Origin: CAZTUH01 sp964616175
GTDB taxonomy: Bacteria; Pseudomonadota; Gammaproteobacteria; Burkholderiales; Burkholderiaceae_B
Length of the DNA stretch: 15,657 nucleotides
Assembly: GCA_964616175.1 (NCBI GenBank)
Contig: CAZTUH010000006.1
Location: 1-15,657 of the forward strand
Direction: 5' to 3'
A program made the position numbers and the translations under genes. Shown here one piece after another: positions 7,885-15,030 of the stretch. The notes beneath the pieces are model-generated. The model was given only the letters and a program-made list of their open reading frames with translations. It ran no database searches and had not been told where the DNA came from. Position 1 is the stretch's first letter. The number at the start of each line of letters is the position of its first letter.

Positions 7885-10800
7885 TAATTTCGCTCCAAAT
7901 CCGCATCCAGGGCTAAAGATCGTATTTCTTTAAGAAGCACATTGAATGATTCTGGCATTCCAGCATCAATTATGTGATCTCCCTTAACTATATTTTCATA
8001 TACTTTAGTTCGACCAGAAATATCATCAGACTTAACAGTTAGCATTTCCTGTAAAGTATATCCAGCTCCATATGCTTCAAGCGCCCAAACTTCCATTTCT
8101 CCAAAACGTTGCCCTCCAAATTGAGCTTTTCCTCCCAACGGTTGTTGAGTTACAAGAGAATAAGGGCCAGTAGAACGAGCATGCATTTTATCATCTACTA
8201 AGTGATGCAATTTAAGATAATGTATATATCCAATTGTGATTGGTCTATCAAATCTTTCACCAGTAAACCCATCAAATAGATAAGCTTGAGTTCGAGAATC
8301 TTTTAATTTCATTTTTTTAGAAACCAACTCTGGATATGCCAATTCCAACATCTTAGTTATTTCAATTTCAGTAGCTCCATCAAAAACAGGAGTTGCAAAT
8401 GGTACCCCACTTTTTAAATTATGGGCCATTTGAATAATTTCATTATCGGAGAGCTCCTTAAGATTATTTGAGATAATTTTTGAATCATAAATCTTTCCAA
8501 TAAAAGAACGAATAACTTGAGAATAAGATTCTTCTACTAACATTTCATTTATCCGATCCCCCAATCCTTTAGAAGCCCAGCCAAGATGTGCTTCTAAAAC
8601 TTGTCCAACATTCATCCTGGATGGAACTCCTAAAGGATTTAAAACAATATCAACAGGTGTTCCATCAGCCATATGGGGCATATCTTCTATAGGAGCAATT
8701 CTTGATACAACTCCTTTATTCCCATGACGACCGGCCATTTTATCTCCTGGTTGTAAACGACGTTTAACAGCCAAGTAAACCTTTACCATCTTCAAAACCC
8801 CTGGAGGCAATTCATCTCCTTGAGTTAATTTTTTTCTTTTTTCATCAAAGGCTAACTCAAATTGATATCTCTTGTACTCTAATGATTCCTTAGCCTGTTC
8901 AAGAAAAACCATTGAATCCTCATCCTCTAAAACGATATCAAACCACTTCCACTGCTCTAAATTAGATAGAATTTCCTCATTAATGACCTCATATCTTGCA
9001 ATTTTAGGTCCTCGAATTACAACCTTATGAAGCAAAACTTTCTTTATTCGATCAAAGAAGTCATTTTCAACAATACGCAATTGGTCATTCAAATCTTGTT
9101 TCTGTCGAGATAATTCTTCGTCAATTATAGCTTGTGCTCTAGCATCACGCGCTACACCCTCTCTTGTAAAAACTTGAACATCAATAACTGTTCCTGTCAT
9201 GCCAGAAGGAACTCGAAGAGAAGTATCTTTAACATCAGAAGCTTTATCACCAAAAATAGCACGTAGTAATTTTTCTTCAGGAGTTAATTGTGTTTCACCC
9301 TTAGGAGTTATTTTTCCAACTAAAACATCATTCGCATTTACCTCTGCACCGACATAAGTTATTCCGGAACTATCTAAGCGGTTTAACTGAGATTCAGGAA
9401 GATTACTTATATCGCGTGTAATTTCCTCTGATCCAAGCTTTGTATCACGAGCAACCACTGTCAATTCTTCGATATGAATAGAAGTATAGCGATCATCAGA
9501 AACAACTTTTTCAGATATAAGAATTGAATCTTCAAAATTAAATCCATTCCATGGCATAAAAGCAACCAACATATTTTGACCAAGCGCCAATTCCCCAAGC
9601 TCTGTAGATGCTCCATCTGCAAGAACATCTCCTTTGGCAATTCTTTCCCCATTACTTACAATAGGCCGTTGATTAATATTTGTGCTCTGATTTGATCGTG
9701 TATATTTTATCAAATTATAAATATCCACGCCTGTTTCCCCAGCCGCATTTTCATCATCATTAACGCGTATAACAATTCTTTCAGCATCAACGTAATCGAC
9801 AATACCCCCTCTTAAAGCTTGGACCGTTGTGCCTGAATCAACAGCTACAATATGTTCTAAACCAGTTCCAATAAATGGCTTTTCCGGGCGCAAGCAAGGA
9901 ACGGCTTGCCTCTGCATATTTGCTCCCATCAAAGCACGATTAGCATCATCATGTTCAAGAAATGGAATTAATGAAGCTGCTACAGATACAATCTGTGATG
10001 GAGCGATATCCATATAATGAATATTATTTGGACCTGTTAACATAGCCTCTCCAGAACATCGACAAGCAACTAAATCATCAACAAAAGAACCATTCTCAGA
10101 TAATTTGGCATTGGCCTGTGCTATAACATATTGACCTTCTTCAATAGCTGATAAATAATCGATTTGATCAGAAACAACACCATTAAGAACTTTCCTATAC
10201 GGGGTTTCTAAAAAACCATACTCATTCAAACGAGCATACAATGCCATTGAATTAATTAAACCAATGTTTGGGCCTTCAGGAGTTTCAATTGGACAAACAC
10301 GGCCATAATGTGTAGGGTGAACATCACGGACTTCAAAACCGGCTCTTTCTCGTGTCAATCCACCAGGACCCAATGCAGAAACTCTCCTTTTATGAGTAAT
10401 CTCAGAGAGCGGATTAGTCTGATCCATAAACTGGGATAATTGGCTAGATCCAAAGAACTCTTTAATTGCAGCTGAAATAGGTTTTGAATTGATCAAATCA
10501 TGAGGCATCAAGTTATCCGATTCTGCTTGTCCTAACCGTTCCCTAACTGCACGTTCAACCCTTATTAATCCAGCACGGAACTGATTCTCTGCTAATTCTC
10601 CAACACATCGTACGCGTCGATTTCCTAAATGATCTATATCATCAATCTTTCCATATCCATTTCGCAATTCTACAAGGACCTTTATTGTCTCAAGAATATC
10701 TTCATTAGTTAACGTCATTGTGTTAGATAGGTTTTCTTTTCTTCCAAGCCTACTATCAACTTTCATTCGACCAACTCTTGACAAATCATAAGTCTCATTA

Positions 10801-11987
10801 TCGAAAAAAAGTTTATTAAAAAGATTTTCAACTGCTTCTTCAGTTGGAGGTTCTCCAGGTCGCATCATGCGATATATAGCAATTCTTGCTGACATTTGAT
10901 CAGTAGTTTCATCAATTCGCAATGTTTGGGAAATATACGAACCTCGATCTAAGTCATTTGTATATAATGTTTCTATATTCCTAATCCCAGCTATGCGAAA
11001 GTTTGAAAGAACAGATCCAGTAATTTCTTCATTTGCATTGGCAATTACATCGCCATTTGCATTGACCATTTTTTTAGCCAAGATACGTCCAATCAAAAAA
11101 TCTTCGGGAACCCATATATTCTCAATGCCGGACCCTTCAATTTCTTTTATGTGTTTTGTATTAATACGCTTATTTTTTTGAACAAGAATTTCTCCACTAA
11201 TGCTTTTAATATCAAAAGGAACACTCTCTCCTTTCCAACGATTTGGTATGAACTTTACAGTCGCACCTTCATTTTCTTCTAGTTTAAAACAGTCAAAATC
11301 AAAAAAATATTCCAGGATTGATTCTAATGTCATTCCAATTGATTTTGCCAAAACAGTTGCAGGCATTTTCCTGCGCCGATCTATTCGGAAAAACAAAATA
11401 TCCTTTTGATCAAATTCAAAATCTAGCCAGGAACCGCGATAGGGAATAATTCGAGCAGAGAAAAGAAATTTCCCTGAACTATTTGTCTTGCCTTTATCAT
11501 GTTCAAAGAAGACTCCTGGAGAACGATGGAGCTGTGATACAACGACTCGTTCTGTTCCATTAATGATAAAGGAACCAGTATTTGTCATAAGAGGGATTTC
11601 TCCCATGTATACTGTTTGTTCTTTTACTTCCTTTATAACTGTCTTATTAGATTCTCTATCAAGAAAAACAAGGCGAACTTTAACTTTTATTGATGATGCA
11701 TAAGTAAGGCCGCGCTGACAACATTCCTTAACATCAAATATGGGCTCCCCAAGAGCATAGCTTACAAATTCAATTCGAGCTAAACCATTATGGCTTACAA
11801 TAGGGAAAATAGAATTAAAAGCAGCTTGCAATCCCTCAAAGGTTCGATCTGATGGATTGGTTTCCTTCTGTAAAAAGACAGAATAAGAATTAATTTGCGT
11901 TGCTAAAAGATAAGGAACTTTTTGAACATCTCCGCGCTTAGCAAAGGTTTTTCGCATGCGCTTTCTTTCAGTATGCGAGTAAGGCAT
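7884..11987 (-). CDS. rpoB: DNA-directed RNA polymerase subunit beta
   Basis: RpoB pairs with RpoC to form the active-site cleft and binds nascent RNA and rifampicin. I place the start at the ATG at 11987 (MPYSHTERKRMRK), which matches the conserved family start and has GGAG 5 nt upstream. This gives 1367 residues, near the usual betaproteobacterial length. The rifampicin region FGSSQLSQFMDQ...THKRRVSALGPGG lies at about 512-543. Gln519, Asp522, His532 and Ser537, equivalent to E. coli 513, 516, 526 and 531, are all wild type. The lysine-rich active-site segment PGDKMAGRHGNKGVVS and the C-terminal clamp segment GGQRFGEMEVWALEAYGA are intact. The frame stays open upstream to a TTG at 12035, but that extension is not conserved. 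It follows rplL after a 144-bp spacer with several hairpins. Confidence 0.98.
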   Translation of the reverse strand: MPYSHTERKRMRKTFAKRGDVQKVPYLLATQINSYSVFLQKETNPSDRTFEGLQAAFNSIFPIVSHNGLARIEFVSYALGEPIFDVKECCQRGLTYASSIKVKVRLVFLDRESNKTVIKEVKEQTVYMGEIPLMTNTGSFIINGTERVVVSQLHRSPGVFFEHDKGKTNSSGKFLFSARIIPYRGSWLDFEFDQKDILFFRIDRRRKMPATVLAKSIGMTLESILEYFFDFDCFKLEENEGATVKFIPNRWKGESVPFDIKSISGEILVQKNKRINTKHIKEIEGSGIENIWVPEDFLIGRILAKKMVNANGDVIANANEEITGSVLSNFRIAGIRNIETLYTNDLDRGSYISQTLRIDETTDQMSARIAIYRMMRPGEPPTEEAVENLFNKLFFDNETYDLSRVGRMKVDSRLGRKENLSNTMTLTNEDILETIKVLVELRNGYGKIDDIDHLGNRRVRCVGELAENQFRAGLIRVERAVRERLGQAESDNLMPHDLINSKPISAAIKEFFGSSQLSQFMDQTNPLSEITHKRRVSALGPGGLTRERAGFEVRDVHPTHYGRVCPIETPEGPNIGLINSMALYARLNEYGFLETPYRKVLNGVVSDQIDYLSAIEEGQYVIAQANAKLSENGSFVDDLVACRCSGEAMLTGPNNIHYMDIAPSQIVSVAASLIPFLEHDDANRALMGANMQRQAVPCLRPEKPFIGTGLEHIVAVDSGTTVQALRGGIVDYVDAERIVIRVNDDENAAGETGVDIYNLIKYTRSNQSTNINQRPIVSNGERIAKGDVLADGASTELGELALGQNMLVAFMPWNGFNFEDSILISEKVVSDDRYTSIHIEELTVVARDTKLGSEEITRDISNLPESQLNRLDSSGITYVGAEVNANDVLVGKITPKGETQLTPEEKLLRAIFGDKASDVKDTSLRVPSGMTGTVIDVQVFTREGVARDARAQAIIDEELSRQKQDLNDQLRIVENDFFDRIKKVLLHKVVIRGPKIARYEVINEEILSNLEQWKWFDIVLEDEDSMVFLEQAKESLEYKRYQFELAFDEKRKKLTQGDELPPGVLKMVKVYLAVKRRLQPGDKMAGRHGNKGVVSRIAPIEDMPHMADGTPVDIVLNPLGVPSRMNVGQVLEAHLGWASKGLGDRINEMLVEESYSQVIRSFIGKIYDSKIISNNLKELSDNEIIQMAHNLKSGVPFATPVFDGATEIEITKMLELAYPELVSKKMKLKDSRTQAYLFDGFTGERFDRPITIGYIHYLKLHHLVDDKMHARSTGPYSLVTQQPLGGKAQFGGQRFGEMEVWALEAYGAGYTLQEMLTVKSDDISGRTKVYENIVKGDHIIDAGMPESFNVLLKEIRSLALDADLERN

Positions 11988-12131
11988 AAATACTCCAACT
12001 CGTGGTTCTGAGCAAAAAATTAAATTAATGCTCAAGCATCCAAATGCTTTCTATCAAGGAGAAATAAATAACTTCGAAAACAAAATTCTGTTATGAGAGA
12101 AAAATCTCTGAATAAAATAAGCTAGGAAAGC
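11988..12131 (-). promoter_or_regulatory. rplL-rpoB spacer with tandem and mutually exclusive hairpins (candidate attenuator/processing region)
   Basis: In transcription order there are four elements. The first is the distal arm of the stem across the rplL stop. The second is AGAGA-TTTT-TCTCT (12109-12096). The third is a perfect 6-bp stem with a tetraloop, AAGCAT-TTGG-ATGCTT (12049-12034). The fourth is GAGCA-N14-TGCTC (12033-12010). The third and fourth abut, and an alternative ATGC-TTGA-GCAT pairing would disrupt both. In E. coli this spacer carries a partial terminator and an RNase III site that set rpoBC below the ribosomal protein genes. A similar role is inferred from position; no good U-tract follows any stem. 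Confidence 0.45.
11993..11996 (-). promoter_or_regulatory. Ribosome binding site that fixes the rpoB start
   Basis: GGAG lies 5 nt before the ATG at 11987. The alternative upstream TTG at 12035 falls within a hairpin-rich segment. This supports the MPYSHTERK start. Confidence 0.7.
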
Positions 12132-12141
12132 TTATTTTATT
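12111..12141 (-). repeat. 13-bp perfect hairpin across the rplL stop codon
   Basis: AATAAAATAAGCT (12111-12123) and AGCTTATTTTATT (12129-12141) are perfect complements separated by 5 nt (AGGAA). In the mRNA the first arm contains the last two sense codons and the TAA of rplL. The following bases are CAGAGATTTTTCTCT, so a T-rich run comes 6 nt after the stem. It could be a weak terminator or attenuator, or an RNase III-type processing point between rplL and rpoB. It is the most regular hairpin I found in the window. Confidence 0.6.
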
Positions 12142-12512
12142 TCAACCTTAGCTCCAGCATTCTCAAGTTTCTTCCTAATGGTTTCAGCATCTTCTTTTGA
12201 TATTCCCTCTTTTACCAATTTTGGTGCTCCATCAACTAAATCCTTAGCTTCTTTTAAACCCAATCCAGTAATTTCACGAACAGATTTAATCACGCTAACT
12301 TTATTTGCTCCAATCTGAGTCAACATAACATTGAACTCGGTTTTTTCTTCATCGGAAGAATTATCAGTTCCATTTGAATTTGTGGGCAATGTTACGGCAG
12401 CTGCGGTCGCAGATACACCAAATTTTTCCTCCATATCTTTAATCAATTGAGATAATTCAAGAACGGTCATGCCAGAGATAGCATCAAGAATTTCAGATTT
12501 ATTTAGTGCCAT
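12132..12512 (-). CDS. rplL: 50S ribosomal protein L7/L12
   Basis: L7/L12 forms the multi-copy flexible stalk of the 50S subunit that recruits and activates EF-Tu, EF-G, IF2 and RF3. The 126 residues divide into an N-terminal dimerisation helix domain (about 1-33, ending MEEKFGVSA), a hinge (about 35-55) and the C-terminal factor-binding domain (EEKTEF to the end, with ANKVSVIKSVREITGLGLKEAKDLVD). The hinge is unusual. Most family members have an Ala/Pro/Gly-rich linker, while here it is TLPTNSNGTDNSSDE, rich in Thr, Ser, Asn and Asp. The ATG at 12512 has GGAG 7 nt upstream, part of a 12-bp palindrome. It follows rplJ by 64 bp, and a 13-bp hairpin straddles its stop. Confidence 0.98.
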   Translation of the reverse strand: MALNKSEILDAISGMTVLELSQLIKDMEEKFGVSATAAAVTLPTNSNGTDNSSDEEKTEFNVMLTQIGANKVSVIKSVREITGLGLKEAKDLVDGAPKLVKEGISKEDAETIRKKLENAGAKVEIK

Positions 12513-12576
12513 TTTAAAACTCCAAATTTGGATAAAATTAAGTTAGTAAATCGAAAAAATAACAATGATTTACAAA
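12513..12576 (-). other. rplJ-rplL spacer with a 7-bp inverted repeat and a palindrome at the rplL ribosome binding site
   Basis: GTAAATC (12546-12552) pairs with GATTTAC (12567-12573) across a 14-nt loop, just after the rplJ stop. TCCAAATTTGGA (12521-12532) is a perfect 12-bp palindrome that overlaps the GGAG of rplL. No promoter was recognised. L7/L12 is made in excess of other ribosomal proteins in well-studied bacteria, so control of translation at this site would make sense, but this is inference. Confidence 0.3.
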
Positions 12577-13116
12577 TTATTTATTCAATGAACCACAGCT
12601 TGTTTTTTCATTGCAAATCAAAAGAAGACTCCGAACAAGTTTTGTGGGAATTGCATCAAGAGTACCTATAAATTGGGTAATCGGTGCTTGTATTGTTCTT
12701 AACAGTTTAGATATTAATTCTTCATAGGATGGAATCAAAGCCAAATTTTTTACATCATTTGCATTCAGCAATTGATTAGGTAATGCACCTGCTTTAACAA
12801 TCAAATTTGTATTATCTTTTGCAAAATTAACAAAAACTTTAGCTGAAGCTAAAGGATCTACACTAATTCCATAAACAAGAGTTCCAACAAATTGATCGGA
12901 TAGAGATTCAAAAGTTGTTCCTCTAAAAGCACGAATAGCTAACGAATTCTTCACTACTCGCAAATAAACATTCGAATTTCGAGCAAGCTTTCGCAGCAAA
13001 GTAAAGGAAGGAACATCTAATCCTCGATATTCTGCAATAACAACTAAATTAGCTTTAGAGACTTCAGTTGAAATCCCTTCAATTATGGTTACTTTTTCTT
13101 TACGACAGAGATTCAC
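12577..13116 (-). CDS. rplJ: 50S ribosomal protein L10
   Basis: L10 anchors the L7/L12 dimers to 23S rRNA at the base of the stalk. The protein is recognised by VVIAEYRGLDVPSFTLLRKLAR (about 25-46), LRVVKNSLAIRAF and the L12-binding C-terminal helix region around SYEELISKLLRTIQAPITQF. The start is a GTG at 13116 with GGAG 9 nt upstream; it gives MNLCRKEKVTIIEGIS, which aligns with the usual L10 start. At 179 residues it is longer than the E. coli protein (165). The extra tail, ending ICNEKTSCGSLNK, contains two cysteines and is not familiar to me. In relatives, the L10-L12 complex represses its own translation by binding the leader upstream, and a 156-bp leader is present here. Confidence 0.97.
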   Translation of the reverse strand: MNLCRKEKVTIIEGISTEVSKANLVVIAEYRGLDVPSFTLLRKLARNSNVYLRVVKNSLAIRAFRGTTFESLSDQFVGTLVYGISVDPLASAKVFVNFAKDNTNLIVKAGALPNQLLNANDVKNLALIPSYEELISKLLRTIQAPITQFIGTLDAIPTKLVRSLLLICNEKTSCGSLNK

Positions 13117-13272
13117 GGTTAACTACTCCATCAGAACCCTTCAGATTTTTTATAACATCCTTGAGGAGAATAAATTTAGATTTAACATTAAATAGCGTGA
13201 AATAAAATTAAAACATGCGAAAGTACTCCGGAAAAAATAAAAAACAACTCAAAATCATAAACTCAAATATAC
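13117..13272 (-). promoter_or_regulatory. rplA-rplJ spacer, candidate L10 autoregulatory leader
   Basis: This 156-bp spacer is in the position of the L10-leader element known in other bacteria. The proximal 60 nt contain near-repeated TCTGA units and CTGATGG just before the Shine-Dalgarno sequence, which could contribute to a kink-turn-like fold. I cannot fold it convincingly. A T-rich stretch (TTGTTTTTTATTTTTT, minus strand, about 13246-13231) lies nearer rplA without a preceding stem. No convincing promoter was found by eye. Confidence 0.35.
13126..13129 (-). promoter_or_regulatory. Ribosome binding site supporting the rplJ GTG start
   Basis: GGAG lies 9 nt before the GTG at 13116-13114. 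A TAG in the same frame sits between this site and the GTG, so no upstream start is possible close by. This supports GTG as the true initiation codon. Confidence 0.7.
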
Positions 13273-13971
13273 TTAAAGAAGTTCTGATGAAGAAAGCTCA
13301 ACACGAATTCCTCTACCCATTGTTGATGAAAGGATAATTTTCTTTAAATAAACACCTTTAAAACTTGCAGGACGAGATTTTTTCAGCGAATCGATTAGTG
13401 CTAACAAGTTAGATTTCAACTGTTCATTATTAAACGAAGCCCGGCCTATAGACGCATGAATAATCCCTGCCTTATCTGTTCGATATTGTATTTGTCCGGA
13501 TTTTACTTTTTTGACTGCATTGACTAAATCGTTAGAAACAGTTCCCATTTTTGCATTTGGCATCATTCCCCGAGGTCCAAGAATTTGCCCCAATTTTTCT
13601 ACAACAGACATTGTATCTGGAGAAGCAATAACAACATCAAAATTTACCCCATTTGATCTTATATCATTAGCTAAATCTTCTAGACCAACAAAATCAGCTC
13701 CAGCATCTTTTACTAAACCAACTTCTTCACCTTGCGTAAAAACAGCAACCCTAACTTGTTTCCCTTTTCCAAACGGAAGAACTACTGAACCTCGAATAAT
13801 CTGATCAGATTTTCTCACATTCACACCTAGTTGCACAGCAATATCTACAGATTCGTTAAATCTCGCTGTTGCATTTTCTCTGACTAAAGACAGAGCATCA
13901 GATACCTGATAAGCATTAATTTGATTAATTTTCTTATCAATGGAGGATATTCTTTTGCTTAATTTAACCAT
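13273..13971 (-). CDS. rplA: 50S ribosomal protein L1
   Basis: L1 forms the mobile stalk at the E site of the 50S subunit and helps release deacylated tRNA. It also represses translation of the rplK-rplA mRNA in E. coli. The 232-residue length is normal. The N-terminal region has SLVRENATARFNESVDIAVQLGV (about 28-50). The signature LGPRGMMPNAKMGTV is at 131-145, with Met and Ala at places where E. coli has Leu and Pro. The C-terminal part, SFKGVYLKKIILSSTMGRGIRVEL, is typical. The ATG at 13971 is 14 bp after the rplK stop, and an AAAGG overlapping that stop is the likely ribosome binding site at a fairly long spacing (about 11 nt). Translational coupling with rplK is likely. Confidence 0.99.
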   Translation of the reverse strand: MVKLSKRISSIDKKINQINAYQVSDALSLVRENATARFNESVDIAVQLGVNVRKSDQIIRGSVVLPFGKGKQVRVAVFTQGEEVGLVKDAGADFVGLEDLANDIRSNGVNFDVVIASPDTMSVVEKLGQILGPRGMMPNAKMGTVSNDLVNAVKKVKSGQIQYRTDKAGIIHASIGRASFNNEQLKSNLLALIDSLKKSRPASFKGVYLKKIILSSTMGRGIRVELSSSELL

Positions 13972-13985
13972 TTTAAAAAAAACCT

Positions 13986-14417
13986 TTAATTATCTTGGAT
14001 AACTATACCCAAGCTCCGAGCACTTCCTATAATGCAGTGCATCGCAGCTTCTAGATTGGAAGCAGTTAAATCTTCAATTTTTTCATTAGCTATTTTTTCA
14101 ATTTGAAAACGAGTCAGCTTCCCAATTTTTTCTTTTTTAGGTTTAGAAGAACCTTTTTGAATACCTGCTTCTTTTTTTATAAGAAAACTGACAGGTGGTG
14201 TTTTAATAACAAAAGTAAAACTTTTATCTGAGAAAACAGTAATGACAACTGGGACTGGCATCCCAGATTCTAGTTCCTTTGTTTTCGCATTGAAAGATTT
14301 ACAAAATTCCATAATATTCAATCCACGTTGCCCTAATGCTGGACCAATAGGAGGAGCAGGATTAGCTTTTCCAGCTGGGACCTGCAATTTAATAATCCCA
14401 GAAATTTTTTTTGCCAT
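13986..14417 (-). CDS. rplK: 50S ribosomal protein L11
   Basis: L11 binds the GTPase-associated centre of 23S rRNA next to the L10-L12 stalk, contributes to factor-dependent GTP hydrolysis and is needed for RelA activation by uncharged tRNA. The 143 residues are full length. The N-terminal domain contains the proline-rich PAGKANPAPPIGPALGQRG (about 15-33), where thiostrepton-resistance changes map. The C-terminal RNA-binding domain includes KIANEKIEDLTASNLEAAMHCIIGSARSLGI near the end. The ATG at 14417 has AGGA about 5 nt upstream; this lies in a small CTTTC/GAAAG repeat that could partly hide it. It is 69 bp downstream of nusG and is the first of the ribosomal protein genes of this cluster. 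Confidence 0.99.
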   Translation of the reverse strand: MAKKISGIIKLQVPAGKANPAPPIGPALGQRGLNIMEFCKSFNAKTKELESGMPVPVVITVFSDKSFTFVIKTPPVSFLIKKEAGIQKGSSKPKKEKIGKLTRFQIEKIANEKIEDLTASNLEAAMHCIIGSARSLGIVIQDN

Positions 14418-14486
14418 TTCTTTCCTTTTGAAAGTTTCTTCTCTTATAAAGATTTCTTATTGTCTTTTTTGATTCAAATCTGAGGA
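14418..14486 (-). promoter_or_regulatory. nusG-rplK spacer, candidate L1-controlled leader
   Basis: In E. coli the L1 repressor binds the leader just upstream of rplK. Here 69 AT-rich bases hold an AGATTT/AAATCT pairing with a 20-nt loop and, next to the start, CTTTC-AAAAG-GAAAG (14434-14420). The second repeat overlaps the Shine-Dalgarno sequence. I could not recognise the L1-site consensus, so the role is inferred from position. Confidence 0.3.
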
Positions 14487-15020
14487 TCAACTTTTTTCCA
14501 CACTACTAAAATCCAGCTCAACAGGAGTAGCACGGCCAAAAATTGTAACAGAAACATGAACTTTGCTTTTTTCGTAATTCACTTCTTCTACATTACCATT
14601 AAAATCTGCAAATGGTCCTTCTTTGACTCGAACCATTTCTCCAACAACAAAAGTAACTTTTGGTCTAGGTTTTTCTATCCCTTCTTTCATCTGAGAGAAA
14701 ATTTTTCCCAATTCCTGCTCAGAAATAGGAGTAGGACGATTCCCAATTCCACCTAAGAAACCAGTGACTCGGTTAATCCTTTTAACAAGGTGCCATGTTT
14801 CATCAGTTAAATCCATCTCAAGTAAGATATACCCAGGAAAAATTCTTCTTTCTGTAATCGATTTCTGTCCGCCCTTAATTTCTAAAACTTCTTCAGAGGG
14901 AATTAAGATGCGGCCAAAAAAAGATTGCAAACCAGAATTTTGAATTTTCTCATTCAGAGCTCTTTTTACAATCTTCTCCATTCCAGAATATACATGCACA
15001 ATATACCAACGCTTACTCAT
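14487..15020 (-). CDS. nusG: Transcription termination/antitermination factor NusG
   Basis: NusG binds the RNA polymerase clamp, suppresses pausing, and links polymerase to Rho or to ribosomal protein S10. I choose the ATG at 15020 (MSKRWYIVHVYSGME), giving 177 residues, close to the 181 of E. coli NusG, and matching the conserved family start. An AAAGG lies 7 nt upstream and overlaps the secE stop. The NGN domain occupies about 1-118 (RRIFPGYILLEMD at 58-70). The KOW domain begins near 127 with GEMVRVKEGPFADFNGNVEEV and ends IFGRATPVELDFSSVEKS. The frame is open further upstream to a TTG at 15071, but that stretch lies inside secE and is not NusG-like. It follows secE by 10 bp, the standard secE-nusG arrangement. 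Confidence 0.98.
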   Translation of the reverse strand: MSKRWYIVHVYSGMEKIVKRALNEKIQNSGLQSFFGRILIPSEEVLEIKGGQKSITERRIFPGYILLEMDLTDETWHLVKRINRVTGFLGGIGNRPTPISEQELGKIFSQMKEGIEKPRPKVTFVVGEMVRVKEGPFADFNGNVEEVNYEKSKVHVSVTIFGRATPVELDFSSVEKS

Positions 15021-15030
15021 TAAAAAACCT

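Noticed and set aside
11402..12000. Possible resistance or unusual changes in RpoB and S12
   Set aside because: The rifampicin region of RpoB and Lys43/Lys88 of S12 are wild type; no resistance signature is present.
11988..12035. 16-codon upstream extension of rpoB starting at a TTG
   Set aside because: The extension passes through the hairpin region and is not RpoB-like. The ATG at 11987 matches the family start and has GGAG 5 nt upstream.
13208..13216. Two-codon mini-ORF (ATG TTT TAA) with GGAG 9 nt upstream in the rplJ leader
   Set aside because: It is too short to judge; such a pattern arises easily by chance in AT-rich spacers.
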